Source of the DNA: Anaerolineales bacterium UBA6663
GTDB taxonomy: Bacteria; Chloroflexota; Anaerolineae; Anaerolineales; UBA6663
Assembly (NCBI GenBank): GCA_002455335.1
Contig: DKKP01000060.1
Coordinates: forward strand, 1 to 38,643
Length of the DNA: 38,643 nt
Direction of reading: 5' to 3'
A program made the position numbers and the translations under genes. Shown piece after piece: positions 1-7,336 of the stretch. A model generated the notes under the pieces. It had not been told where the DNA came from. It made no database searches and worked only from the letters and a program-made list of their open reading frames with translations. Every line of letters begins with the position of its first letter. Position 1 is the first letter of the stretch.

Positions 1-167
1 CGTTCACCCGAAAAACTGGGATCTTCGGATCTCCTGAGTCTGAGAGCTGCCAGGCGCCGGGGCCAGTGAGGTCAAGTGGACTGAACTCGGGTTCACAATG
101 CGGATGCTGACCGCATGATGGGCGTCACCTCCTCTTCGGTCAAAGCTCCTCATTCGTCGTCCGTCTA

Positions 168-196
168 TTGACATCCAAACGGGTAACTCGTATAGT
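168..196 (+). promoter_or_regulatory. Sigma70-type promoter of the BKACE operon
   Basis: A perfect -35 hexamer TTGACA (168-173) is followed by a 17-bp spacer and the -10 hexamer TATAGT (191-196), giving a predicted start near 203. It lies about 90 bp upstream of the first gene of the operon and just before a pair of palindromes, so the promoter looks repressible. Bases 1-167 hold no gene I can support. Confidence 0.75.
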
Positions 197-203
197 GGCC
201 GTG

Positions 204-236
204 TCCGCCATGCGGAAATATATACCGCATTGTGGA
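204..236. promoter_or_regulatory. Tandem IclR-like operator palindromes
   Basis: Two near-palindromes, TCCGCCATGCGGA (204-216) and ACCGCATTGTGGA (224-236), sit 20 bp centre to centre, two helical turns apart, immediately downstream of the predicted transcription start. They also form a larger dyad TGCGG-N9-CCGCA (211-229) with an A/T core. A related half-site, TCACAATGCGGA, is at 93-104. The TTCCGCATTGCGGAA-like shape recalls IclR-family operators, which often control acid-degradation operons. No IclR gene lies in the window, so the regulator is inferred. Confidence 0.5.
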
Positions 237-286
237 CATCAAGGGTCGGGCCGATCCGACCAGGAAGCACACAGAAGGAGGCGGAC

Positions 287-1222
287 GTGGCGAACCAGAT
301 TGCCGTCATCGGAGCCGGGCTGATGGGGCATGGCATTGCTCAGGTGTTTGCCGCCGGCGGGCACCGGGTCGTCGTTCAAGATGCGGTCCCCGTTGCCCTC
401 GCGACCGTGCATGAACGGATCACGGCCAACCTGACCCGCATGGCGGACTACGGATTGGTCGCGGCCGACGCGATCCCCGAGATCGTCGGGCGCGTGACGT
501 GCACGGCCGACCTGGCCGAGGCCTGCCGCGGCGCGGACATCGTCGTCGAGGCCATCGTCGAGAACCTGGCGCTGAAGCAGGAGCTCTTCGTCAGGCTCGA
601 AGCGCTGTGCTCAGAAAAGGCTATCCTGTGCAGCAACACGTCGGTGATCAGCATCACCAAGATCGCCAGCCCCGCCAAACGTCGCGAGCGCATCCTCGGG
701 ACGCATTTCTGGAACCCGCCGTATCTCGTGCCGCTGGTCGAGGTGATCCGGACTGAAGAGACCGACGACGCCTGCATGGACGTGATCATGACGCTCATGC
801 GCGACTGCGGGAAGCAGCCGGTGCGCGTCAACAAGGACGTGCCGGGGTTCATCGCCAATCGCATGCAGCACGCGTTGTGGCGCGAGGCCTTCGCGATCAT
901 CGACGAAGGCATCTGCGACGCCGAGACGGTCGATGTGGCGGTGCGCAACAGCTTCGGCATTCGTCTGCCGGTGCTCGGCCCGGTGGCGAACGCTGACCTC
1001 GTCGGCCTTGACCTGACCCTCGCGATCCACGACTACATCCTCCCGTACATCGACGCATCGCCGACGCCCTCGGCGACGCTGCGCCGCCACGTGGAAGCGA
1101 AGGAACTGGGTTTCAAGTCGGGGTCTGGGTTCCAAAACTGGACACCCGAGTCGATCGCTGAGACACGCAACAAGCTGGCCACCCATCTGATGGAGATGCT
1201 GGCGCGGCAACGCAAGGCCTGA
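287..1222 (+). CDS. 3-hydroxyacyl-CoA dehydrogenase family protein
   Basis: NAD-dependent oxidation of a 3-hydroxy acid or 3-hydroxyacyl-CoA to the 3-keto form, cytoplasmic. The 311-residue protein starts with a Rossmann motif (IAVIGAGLMGHGIAQVF). Further in are the family signatures SNTSVISIT, the HFWNPP segment with the catalytic His, PLVEV, and DVPGFIANRMQ. I chose the GTG at 287 because AAGGAGG at 275-281 is ideally spaced; an upstream ATG at 230 lacks a ribosome site and would add 19 non-family residues. The size and the following BKACE gene recall carnitine dehydrogenase or L-gulonate 3-dehydrogenase (lambda-crystallin) types rather than fatty-acid FadB. The exact substrate is unknown. 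First gene of a five-gene operon behind the promoter at 168-196. Confidence 0.85.
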   Translation: MANQIAVIGAGLMGHGIAQVFAAGGHRVVVQDAVPVALATVHERITANLTRMADYGLVAADAIPEIVGRVTCTADLAEACRGADIVVEAIVENLALKQELFVRLEALCSEKAILCSNTSVISITKIASPAKRRERILGTHFWNPPYLVPLVEVIRTEETDDACMDVIMTLMRDCGKQPVRVNKDVPGFIANRMQHALWREAFAIIDEGICDAETVDVAVRNSFGIRLPVLGPVANADLVGLDLTLAIHDYILPYIDASPTPSATLRRHVEAKELGFKSGSGFQNWTPESIAETRNKLATHLMEMLARQRKA

Positions 1223-1265
1223 AGACATCCGGCTCGCTCAATTCTGCAGATCGAAAGGCAACACC

Positions 1266-2204
1266 ATGGCTGACAAACTCATCATCACGGCGGCCCTGAC
1301 GGGCGCCATCACGATCCCGACCCAGTCCGACAAATTGCCCTATACCTCTGAGCAGCTTGTAGCGGATGCTGTGGCCTGCGTCAAAGCCGGTGCGGCCGCC
1401 GTGCACATCCACGCGCGCAACCCAGAGACGGGCCAGCCGTCGTCGGATCCGGATCTGTTCGCGCCGATCCTGGCTGGCATTCGCGCCTCCGGCGTCGACA
1501 TGATCGTGGGCACGACCACGGGCGGCGGCATGGGCATGCTCCCGACAGAGCGACTGCGTGTGGTGCCGCGTTACAAGCCTGAGGTGGCCTCGTTCAACCT
1601 CGGCAGCATGAACTTCTCGATCCACCCGGTCGCGCGCCGCTTCAAGCCTGAGGATTACCGCTTCGGCTGGGAGCAGGCCTACGCCGAGGGCACGAAGGAC
1701 TTCATCTTCCGCAACACCTTCGGCGACATGGAGACGTTCGCCAAGACAATGGCCGAGCACAACACCAAGCCCGAGTTCGAGGCGTACGACGTCGGCCACC
1801 TCTACAACCTGCGTTTCCTGCTCAAGGAGAAGCTCGTTCAGCCGCCGTTCTGGATCCAGTTCGTGCTGGGCGTCCTCGGCGGCCTCGCGGCCACCCCTGA
1901 AGACCTGATCGTCATGAAGCAGACGGCGGATCGGCTCTTCGGCGCCGAGAACTACCGCTGGTCCGTGATCGGTGTCGGCTACCCGATGGAGTTCAACATG
2001 GCCGGGATGGCGGCCATGATGGGCGGCCACGTCCGCGTCGGCCTCGAGGACAACATCTTCGTCGGCCGCCGGCAGCTGGCTACCAACGCTCAGCTTGTCG
2101 AGAAGGCCGTGCGCATCGCCAGGGAGTTCGATCGCGAACTCGCGACGCCCGAGGAAGCCCGTGGCATGCTCGGCCTCAAGGGCAGCGCGGCGGTGAACTT
2201 CTAA
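1266..2204 (+). CDS. Beta-keto acid cleavage enzyme (BKACE, DUF849)
   Basis: 312 residues, full length for the family. BKACE enzymes condense a beta-keto acid with acetyl-CoA and split the product into acetoacetyl-CoA and a shortened acid or CoA ester, using a Zn-bound TIM barrel. Visible signatures are the N-terminal strand ITAALTGAIT, the zinc-binding HIHAR motif (47-51), the substrate-loop GTTTGGGMGM and the late acidic VGLEDN segment (Glu261). The start at 1266 follows AAAGGCA. It sits 43 bp after a 3-hydroxy acid dehydrogenase and before a thiolase. That order fits oxidation to a 3-keto acid, cleavage to acetoacetyl-CoA, then thiolysis. Known relatives include the 3-keto-5-aminohexanoate and dehydrocarnitine cleavage enzymes; the natural substrate here cannot be read from sequence. 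Confidence 0.88.
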   Translation: MADKLIITAALTGAITIPTQSDKLPYTSEQLVADAVACVKAGAAAVHIHARNPETGQPSSDPDLFAPILAGIRASGVDMIVGTTTGGGMGMLPTERLRVVPRYKPEVASFNLGSMNFSIHPVARRFKPEDYRFGWEQAYAEGTKDFIFRNTFGDMETFAKTMAEHNTKPEFEAYDVGHLYNLRFLLKEKLVQPPFWIQFVLGVLGGLAATPEDLIVMKQTADRLFGAENYRWSVIGVGYPMEFNMAGMAAMMGGHVRVGLEDNIFVGRRQLATNAQLVEKAVRIAREFDRELATPEEARGMLGLKGSAAVNF

Positions 2205-2213
2205 AGAGACCGA

Positions 2214-2305
2214 GGACCGCAGACGGCGGACCGCAGACCTTCAGGCAAAGACGCCTTCGACATGGCGTCTCATGCCGCGGTCCGCGGTCTGCCGTCCGCC
2301 GTCTG
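2214..2305. repeat. Nested inverted repeat between BKACE and thiolase
   Basis: Arms 2220-2239 and 2286-2305 match at 19 of 20 positions when folded (CAGACGGCGGA...GCAGACC). An inner stem AGACGCC/GGCGTCT (2249-2255/2264-2270) lies inside the loop. The undecamer GGACCGCAGAC is also directly repeated (2214-2224, 2228-2238). The element fills almost the whole gap within an operon and lacks a U tract, so a dispersed palindromic repeat or mRNA-processing hairpin is more likely than a terminator. Confidence 0.75.
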
Positions 2306-2318
2306 ACCAGGAGGTCAG

Positions 2319-3515
2319 GTGAACAACGAACGCGAAGTCGTGGTGGCTGCGGCCTGTCGGACGGCCATCGGCAGCTTTATGGGGGCGTTGGCGGACGTGT
2401 CGCCCGTGACGCTCGGGTCGCTCGTCGTGCAAGATGCGTTGCGGCGCTGCGGCATCTCGCCGACCTACGTCGATGAGGTGATCCTGGGCTGTGTGCTCGA
2501 CGCCGGCGTGGGACAAAACGTCGCGCGCCAGATCGCCCTGGCTGCCGGCACGCCTGTGGAAGTGCCGGCCTACACCATCAACAAAGTCTGCGGCTCGGGC
2601 CTGAAGGCCCTGATCCTCGGCACCCAGGCCATCCGGCTGGGCGACGCCGACGTGATCGTGGCCGGTGGCGTCGAGTCGATGTCGCAGTCGGCGCACCTGC
2701 TGCCCGGCGCGCGCAAAGGCCTGCGGATGGGAGCCGCTCAGCTCCTCGATAGCATGCTGACCGATGGGCTAACTGATGCCAGCAGCGGCGTTCACATGGG
2801 CGTCACGGCCGAGAACATCGCCAAACGCTACGGGCTTTCTCGCCAGGACCAGGACGCATTCGCATGCGCCAGCCAGGCCAAGGCCGCGGCGGCGCTGAGC
2901 TCTGGCCGACTGACCGACGAGATCGTCCCGGTCAGCATCCCGCAGCGCAAGGGTGACCCGATCGTCGTGACCCGCGACGAGTTCCCGCGGCCCGAGACGA
3001 CGGTGCAAGGCCTGGCCAAACTCAAGCCGGCCTTCCAGTCGGATGGCACGGTGACGGCCGGCAACGCCTCGGGCATCAACGACGGCGCGGCCGCGGTGGT
3101 CCTGATGAGCCGCGAGCGGGCTACGGCCCTCGGCGTGCGGCCGCTGGCTGTGATCAAGAGCTACGGGGTGGGGGGCGTCGACCCGGCGGTGATGGGCCTC
3201 GGCCCGATCCCGGCGACGCGCAAGGCCCTGCAACGCGCCGGCCTGACTGTCGACGACCTCGATCTAGTCGAGGCCAACGAGGCCTTCGCGGCCCAGGCCC
3301 TGGCGGTTCAACAGGAGCTGGGTCTGCCGGCGGAAAAAGTCAACGTCAACGGCGGCGCCATCGCGCTGGGTCATCCGATCGGCGCATCCGGGGCGCGCAT
3401 TGCCGTGACGTTGCTGCACGAGATGTCGAAGCGTGGCTCGCAGCGCGGCCTGGCGACGTTGTGCATCGGCGGCGGCATGGGCGCTGCCATGATCTTCGAG
3501 CGAGCGACGGCCTGA
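2319..3515 (+). CDS. Acetyl-CoA acetyltransferase (thiolase)
   Basis: 398 residues, the standard length of biosynthetic/degradative acetoacetyl-CoA thiolases. The nucleophilic Cys91 lies in [10 protein letters not shown]. The His352 loop reads [17 protein letters not shown] and the second active-site Cys382 is in [10 protein letters not shown], so all catalytic residues are present. The GTG start at 2319 is set by AGGAGGT at 2309-2315. Its position after BKACE, which yields acetoacetyl-CoA, suggests that it splits this to two acetyl-CoA and also resupplies the acetyl-CoA that BKACE consumes. The CoA-transferase A gene begins 10 bp downstream, supporting co-transcription. Confidence 0.92.
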   Translation: MNNEREVVVAAACRTAIGSFMGALADVSPVTLGSLVVQDALRRCGISPTYVDEVILGCVLDAGVGQNVARQIALAAGTPVEVPAYTINKVCGSGLKALILGTQAIRLGDADVIVAGGVESMSQSAHLLPGARKGLRMGAAQLLDSMLTDGLTDASSGVHMGVTAENIAKRYGLSRQDQDAFACASQAKAAAALSSGRLTDEIVPVSIPQRKGDPIVVTRDEFPRPETTVQGLAKLKPAFQSDGTVTAGNASGINDGAAAVVLMSRERATALGVRPLAVIKSYGVGGVDPAVMGLGPIPATRKALQRAGLTVDDLDLVEANEAFAAQALAVQQELGLPAEKVNVNGGAIALGHPIGASGARIAVTLLHEMSKRGSQRGLATLCIGGGMGAAMIFERATA

Positions 3516-3525
3516 GGAGACAGCT

Positions 3526-4527
3526 ATGGCGATCAACGTGATCGATGAAACGGTCGGGACCTTGTTCTCGGAGCCCGACGTCGACGGCGCGCGCCGCTGG
3601 TTCGCTGCGAAGTCGCGCGTCCTTTCGAACAAAGTGATGACCGTCCGCGAGGCGGTCGAGCGCTTCGTCCCGGACGGGGCCTATCTGGCATCCGGCGGTT
3701 TCGGCACCGTGCGCATCGCCACGGCGGTCTTGCACGAGATCGTGCGGCAGCGCAAACACAACCTGGGCTTTGCCGGCCACACGACCACCCACGACTTCGA
3801 GATCCTGGCCGCCGGCCAGTGCTTCGACCGCTGCGACGCCGCTTACGTCGTCGGGCTCGAGGTGCGCGGCCTGTCTCCGAATGCGCGGCGCTACATGGAG
3901 AGCGGCCAGGTGCAGGTGACCGAGTGGAGCAATGCCACGCTCGGCTGGCGCTTCAAGGCCGCGGCGATGGGTGTGCCGTTCCTGCCGGCGCGAACGCTGC
4001 TGGGGACAGATACGTTCCGCCACAGCGCCGGGCGCACGATCGAGTGCCCATTCACGGGCCAGACACTGGCCGCCGTCCCGGCGCTGTTTCCGGATGTGGG
4101 TGTCATTCACGTCCACCGCGCCGACGTGTACGGCAACGCCCAGATCGACGGCATCAGCGTGGCCGACTGGGACCTGGCGCGCGCCTGCAAACGCCTGATC
4201 ATCACCACCGAGCGGATCGTGGAGACCGACGAGATCCGGCGCAACCCCGAGCTCACTCAGATCCCGTACTGGTTGGTGGACGCGGTCTGTCATGTGCCCT
4301 ACGGGAGCTACCCGGGCAACATGCCGTACGTGCACTACTCCGATGAGGCCCACCTGGCGAAGTGGATGGAAGCGGAGCGCGATCCTGCCACATTCGCCGA
4401 GTTCCTGAACACGTATATCTATGGCACTCAGGATTTCGAGGGCTATCTCACTCTGGCCGCCGGCGAAGCCCGGCTGGCCGAGTTGTGCGCGCTGGAACCC
4501 CTGAAGCGCACCCCGGAGGTCGCATGA
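3526..4527 (+). CDS. CoA-transferase subunit A (glutaconate/IpdA-like)
   Basis: 333-residue class I CoA-transferase alpha-type subunit. The region around residues 40-70 (VREAVERFVPDGAYLASGGFG) is the characteristic N-terminal CoA-transferase signature. The HRADVYGNAQIDG segment near residues 200-210 is also family-typical. Resemblance is to the glutaconate CoA-transferase group, which includes 3-oxoadipate CoA-transferase CatI and the steroid ring-cleavage protein IpdA. The start follows GAGGAGA. The stop overlaps the start of the next gene as ATGA, showing translational coupling and a heteromeric enzyme. It probably activates or exchanges CoA on an acid in this operon; the acid is unknown. 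Confidence 0.85.
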   Translation: MAINVIDETVGTLFSEPDVDGARRWFAAKSRVLSNKVMTVREAVERFVPDGAYLASGGFGTVRIATAVLHEIVRQRKHNLGFAGHTTTHDFEILAAGQCFDRCDAAYVVGLEVRGLSPNARRYMESGQVQVTEWSNATLGWRFKAAAMGVPFLPARTLLGTDTFRHSAGRTIECPFTGQTLAAVPALFPDVGVIHVHRADVYGNAQIDGISVADWDLARACKRLIITTERIVETDEIRRNPELTQIPYWLVDAVCHVPYGSYPGNMPYVHYSDEAHLAKWMEAERDPATFAEFLNTYIYGTQDFEGYLTLAAGEARLAELCALEPLKRTPEVA

Positions 4528-5306
4528 CCGAGCGTTACTCGTTGATGGAACTGATGGTGTGCGTGGCGGCCCGTCAGCTCGAAGACGGCAAGACCGCCGT
4601 GATCGGCACCGGCATGCCGCTGGCGGCCGCGATGCTGGCGCAGAAGACGCATGCGCCGAGCCTGATCATCCTGTTCGAAGCCGGTGGCGTGGCGCCGGCC
4701 CTCGAGCGCCTGCCGCTCTCGGTCGCCGACTCGTACACGATGACGGGCGGCCTGATGCACAGCAGCATGGACGAGATCATGACCGCCTGTCAGCGCGGCG
4801 TGGTCGACTACACCTTCCTGGGCGGCGCCCAGATCGACTGCTTCGGCAACCTCAACTCGACCATGGTGGGCACAGATCTGCAGCGGCCCAAGGTGCGCCT
4901 GCCGGGCAGCGGAGGCGCCAATGATCTGGCCTCGCTGTGCTGGAAGACCCTGATCATCACGCCGCACGACAAACGCCGTTTTGTGCCGAAGCTCGACTTC
5001 TTGACCACGCCCGGCTATCTCTCGGGGGCCGGCGCGCGCGAAGCCGTCGGGTTGCCGGCTGGAACCGGCCCCTACAAGGTGATCAGCACGCTGGCGCTGA
5101 TGGGCTACGACCCTGACACCAAGCGCATGCGCGTCGAGAGCCTGCATCCGGGCGTGACGGTCGACGACGTTCGCGCCAACACCGGGTTCGAGATGGGCTT
5201 CGTGGAACCATTGGCCGTGACCGCCGAGCCGACGGACGAAGAGTTGCGTGTTCTGCGTGAGGATGTGGATCCTCAGGGGCTGATCATCGGCAAACGGGCG
5301 GCTTGA
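4524..5306 (+). CDS. CoA-transferase subunit B (glutaconate/IpdB-like)
   Basis: 260 residues. The ATG at 4524 overlaps the stop of subunit A and is preceded by GGAGGT (4515-4520), so the longer upstream reading frame is not used. The FEAGG motif places Glu52 where glutaconate CoA-transferase has its catalytic beta-subunit Glu54, arguing for a genuine CoA-transferase rather than an IpdAB-like hydrolase. Other family marks are GGAQIDCFGNLNST, RLPGSGGANDL and a C-terminal LHPGVTVDDVRANTGFE stretch shared with IpdB/CatJ proteins. Last gene of the operon; a strong terminator follows within 30 bp. Confidence 0.85.
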   Translation: MTERYSLMELMVCVAARQLEDGKTAVIGTGMPLAAAMLAQKTHAPSLIILFEAGGVAPALERLPLSVADSYTMTGGLMHSSMDEIMTACQRGVVDYTFLGGAQIDCFGNLNSTMVGTDLQRPKVRLPGSGGANDLASLCWKTLIITPHDKRRFVPKLDFLTTPGYLSGAGAREAVGLPAGTGPYKVISTLALMGYDPDTKRMRVESLHPGVTVDDVRANTGFEMGFVEPLAVTAEPTDEELRVLREDVDPQGLIIGKRAA

Positions 5307-5335
5307 GCCGATCGCCTGGCGACCGCGATGGATTG

Positions 5336-5367
5336 AAAGAGCCCTGACGTTCCTGTCAGGGCTCTTT
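5336..5367. terminator. Bidirectional intrinsic terminator
   Basis: A perfect 13-bp stem AAAGAGCCCTGAC/GTCAGGGCTCTTT with a 6-nt loop. T-rich on one side and A-rich on the other, it can stop both the plus-strand CoA-transferase operon and the converging minus-strand GH43 gene. Confidence 0.9.
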
Positions 5368-5430
5368 GCATGTTGACCGTAGGTGCGTGATCGTGCGGCG
5401 CGTGCCAGACGCGCACGGCGACACGGCAGA

Positions 5431-7206
5431 CTATCGCCCTTCGAGTCGTTTCAGATCCCGAGAGAGGGCGTTGAGCGTCACAACCGGGAACTGCGCCGCG
5501 CTCATGCTGACCCAATCGGCCAGAGCCGTCTGCGCGGCCCATTCATTGACGCCATGGGCGATCCCGGGGACGTGTTGGGCAACGATGGCGAGCGCTGCCG
5601 GATCGGCCATGATGCGATGCATCGGCGTGTCGAGCCCGAGCGAGTTTTCTCCATCGAGACCGCGATAATCGAACCAATCGAACTGCGCCACGGGCATCTC
5701 AAAAGAACCACCGGCGCTCGCGTAGAGCGCGAAGTACACGCCTGTGAACCCGCCCGCCACCTCTGACGACAGGAAGCAGTTCTCGAACGTGTCGAGGATG
5801 ACCAGACCCTGGGCATCGCTCTGGATGCCGACCTGCATCACCGTGCGGTGCGCCCGGGCGACCAGCGTGATCGGCCCGGCGGGCAGGGGCTGCCGGCTCA
5901 CCTCCGCGAAAAGCGCGCCGATGCGACGTCGTACGCCGATGAATCGTTGCCCATCGGCAAAGGTGATGTACAGGGCTGCGTAATGGCGTGGGCTCATCCA
6001 GACGGTCAGTCCGGCCTCCTGGCCTTGCCGATCCGGCGCGAAGTCGAGCAGCGCGTTGACCTCACAATTGAAGTGCTGCTGTCGGCGGCCGACAAAGGCC
6101 ACGCCGGCGCCGTCGTCGAGCGACGCCGCGTTGCCGTGAAGGCTCAGCCATCCGGGCTTCTCGGCGAGCGACCAATCCGATGCTGAAGGATTGCTCATGA
6201 AATTCCAGGACAGATCCAACTCGGGCCTGTCGAAGTCATCGCGCACGGGCGCTGACTCCCATTCGACCGGGGTCAGGTGCGGGGCCTCCATCTCGAGCTT
6301 GATCCGACCGCTATCGCCTACGCGTGGCCATCCATCTGAACCCCAAACCACCGGGGCCAGGAACGTCTCTCGACCAAGGTGATGGGTTCGTGTGACGCCC
6401 ACCGGGCGGAAGCCGAGGCAGACCATCCACCACGATCCGTCGGCCGCTTCCACCAGGTCCGCATGGCCAGTGCCCTGGATCGGTTCGTTGGTGCTGCGGT
6501 GAGTCAGAATCGGGTTGTGCGGGCACGGCTCCCACGGCCCCCAGGGCGAGCGGCTCCGCGCCATGACCTCTGTGTGGCCAAACTCCGTGCCCCCCTCAGC
6601 GATCATCAAGTAGTACCAGTCTCCGATGCGATAGAGGTGCGGGCCCTCGGGGTAGGAACCGCCGGTGCCGGCCCAGATCAGGCGCGGTTCGGTGAGCAGC
6701 TTTCCCGTAGATGGATCGATCTCGCTCTGCACGATGCCCGCGACAGTTCGCTCGGGGTTGTCGGGGTCGGGTCCCTGGCCGGTCGACGTGAGGTAGACAT
6801 GACCGTCGTCGAAGCACAGCGACGGATCGATGCCGCCCTGCGCGACCCAGATCGGCTCTGACCACTCGCCGAACGGATCACGAGTCGTCACAATGAAGTT
6901 GCCGCCCGCGCTGACGTTCGTGGTGATCATGTAGAACACGCCGTCGTGATGACGGATGGTCGGCGCGAAGATCCCTCCCGACGCGCGCACCCCTTTGAGC
7001 GGCAGCTGGCTGGGGCGTGTCAGGCAGTGCCCGACCTGACGCCAGTGCCACAGGTCGCGGCTGTGAAAGACCGGAACGCCCGGGAAGTATTCGAAAGAGC
7101 TGTTGATCAGGAAATAGTCGTCACCGGCGCGGCAGATGCTCGGGTCGGGGTAGAAGCCGGGCAGGATCGGGTTGGTGAAGCTCAGGCGGTTCGAGGAATC
7201 GGACAT
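5431..7206 (-). CDS. Glycoside hydrolase family 43 (beta-xylosidase / arabinofuranosidase type)
   Basis: 591 residues. The N-terminal five-bladed propeller (about 8-310) opens with NPILPGFYPDPSICR, where Asp21 is the expected catalytic base. Asp127 in GGIDPSLC is the pKa modulator and Glu187 in GSYPEGPHLY the general acid. The C-terminal part (about 330-540) looks like the concanavalin-like GH43 beta-xylosidase C domain (WMSPRHYAALYITF). The start at 7206 follows GAAGGAG. There is no signal peptide, so it should act in the cytoplasm on imported oligosaccharides or glycosides and release xylose or arabinose. It lies 130 bp downstream of the larger glycosidase on the same strand, probably in one operon. 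Confidence 0.92.
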   Translation of the reverse strand: MSDSSNRLSFTNPILPGFYPDPSICRAGDDYFLINSSFEYFPGVPVFHSRDLWHWRQVGHCLTRPSQLPLKGVRASGGIFAPTIRHHDGVFYMITTNVSAGGNFIVTTRDPFGEWSEPIWVAQGGIDPSLCFDDGHVYLTSTGQGPDPDNPERTVAGIVQSEIDPSTGKLLTEPRLIWAGTGGSYPEGPHLYRIGDWYYLMIAEGGTEFGHTEVMARSRSPWGPWEPCPHNPILTHRSTNEPIQGTGHADLVEAADGSWWMVCLGFRPVGVTRTHHLGRETFLAPVVWGSDGWPRVGDSGRIKLEMEAPHLTPVEWESAPVRDDFDRPELDLSWNFMSNPSASDWSLAEKPGWLSLHGNAASLDDGAGVAFVGRRQQHFNCEVNALLDFAPDRQGQEAGLTVWMSPRHYAALYITFADGQRFIGVRRRIGALFAEVSRQPLPAGPITLVARAHRTVMQVGIQSDAQGLVILDTFENCFLSSEVAGGFTGVYFALYASAGGSFEMPVAQFDWFDYRGLDGENSLGLDTPMHRIMADPAALAIVAQHVPGIAHGVNEWAAQTALADWVSMSAAQFPVVTLNALSRDLKRLEGR

Positions 7207-7251
7207 CGAAGCTCCTTCATTGCTAAATAGCGTTCAGGCTTGGCGTTTTGG

Positions 7252-7325
7252 GTACACGGATCACGCGGATCTTCACGGATGTCGCGGATTGTTCTCTGTC
7301 TGTGCAATCCGTGTCATCCGTGTAC
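7252..7325. repeat. CACGGAT-rich inverted repeat
   Basis: Arms 7252-7270 and 7307-7325 begin GTACACGGAT and match 17 of 19 when folded. The loop contains further CACGGAT/GCGGAT copies. It occupies the gap between the two minus-strand glycosidase genes. Similar CACGGAT-type intergenic repeats are common in environmental genomes. It could process the mRNA, but a dispersed repeat is the simpler reading. Confidence 0.75.
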
Positions 7326-7336
7326 AAAGCAATGCC

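Noticed and set aside
4..336. Minus-strand frame at the left edge
   Set aside because: Overlaps the promoter, operators and the start of the first gene, and shows no family features
3346..4353. Minus-strand reading frame opposite thiolase and CoA-transferase A
   Set aside because: Composition typical of codon-position shadow in GC-rich DNA, no ribosome site, overlaps two certain genes
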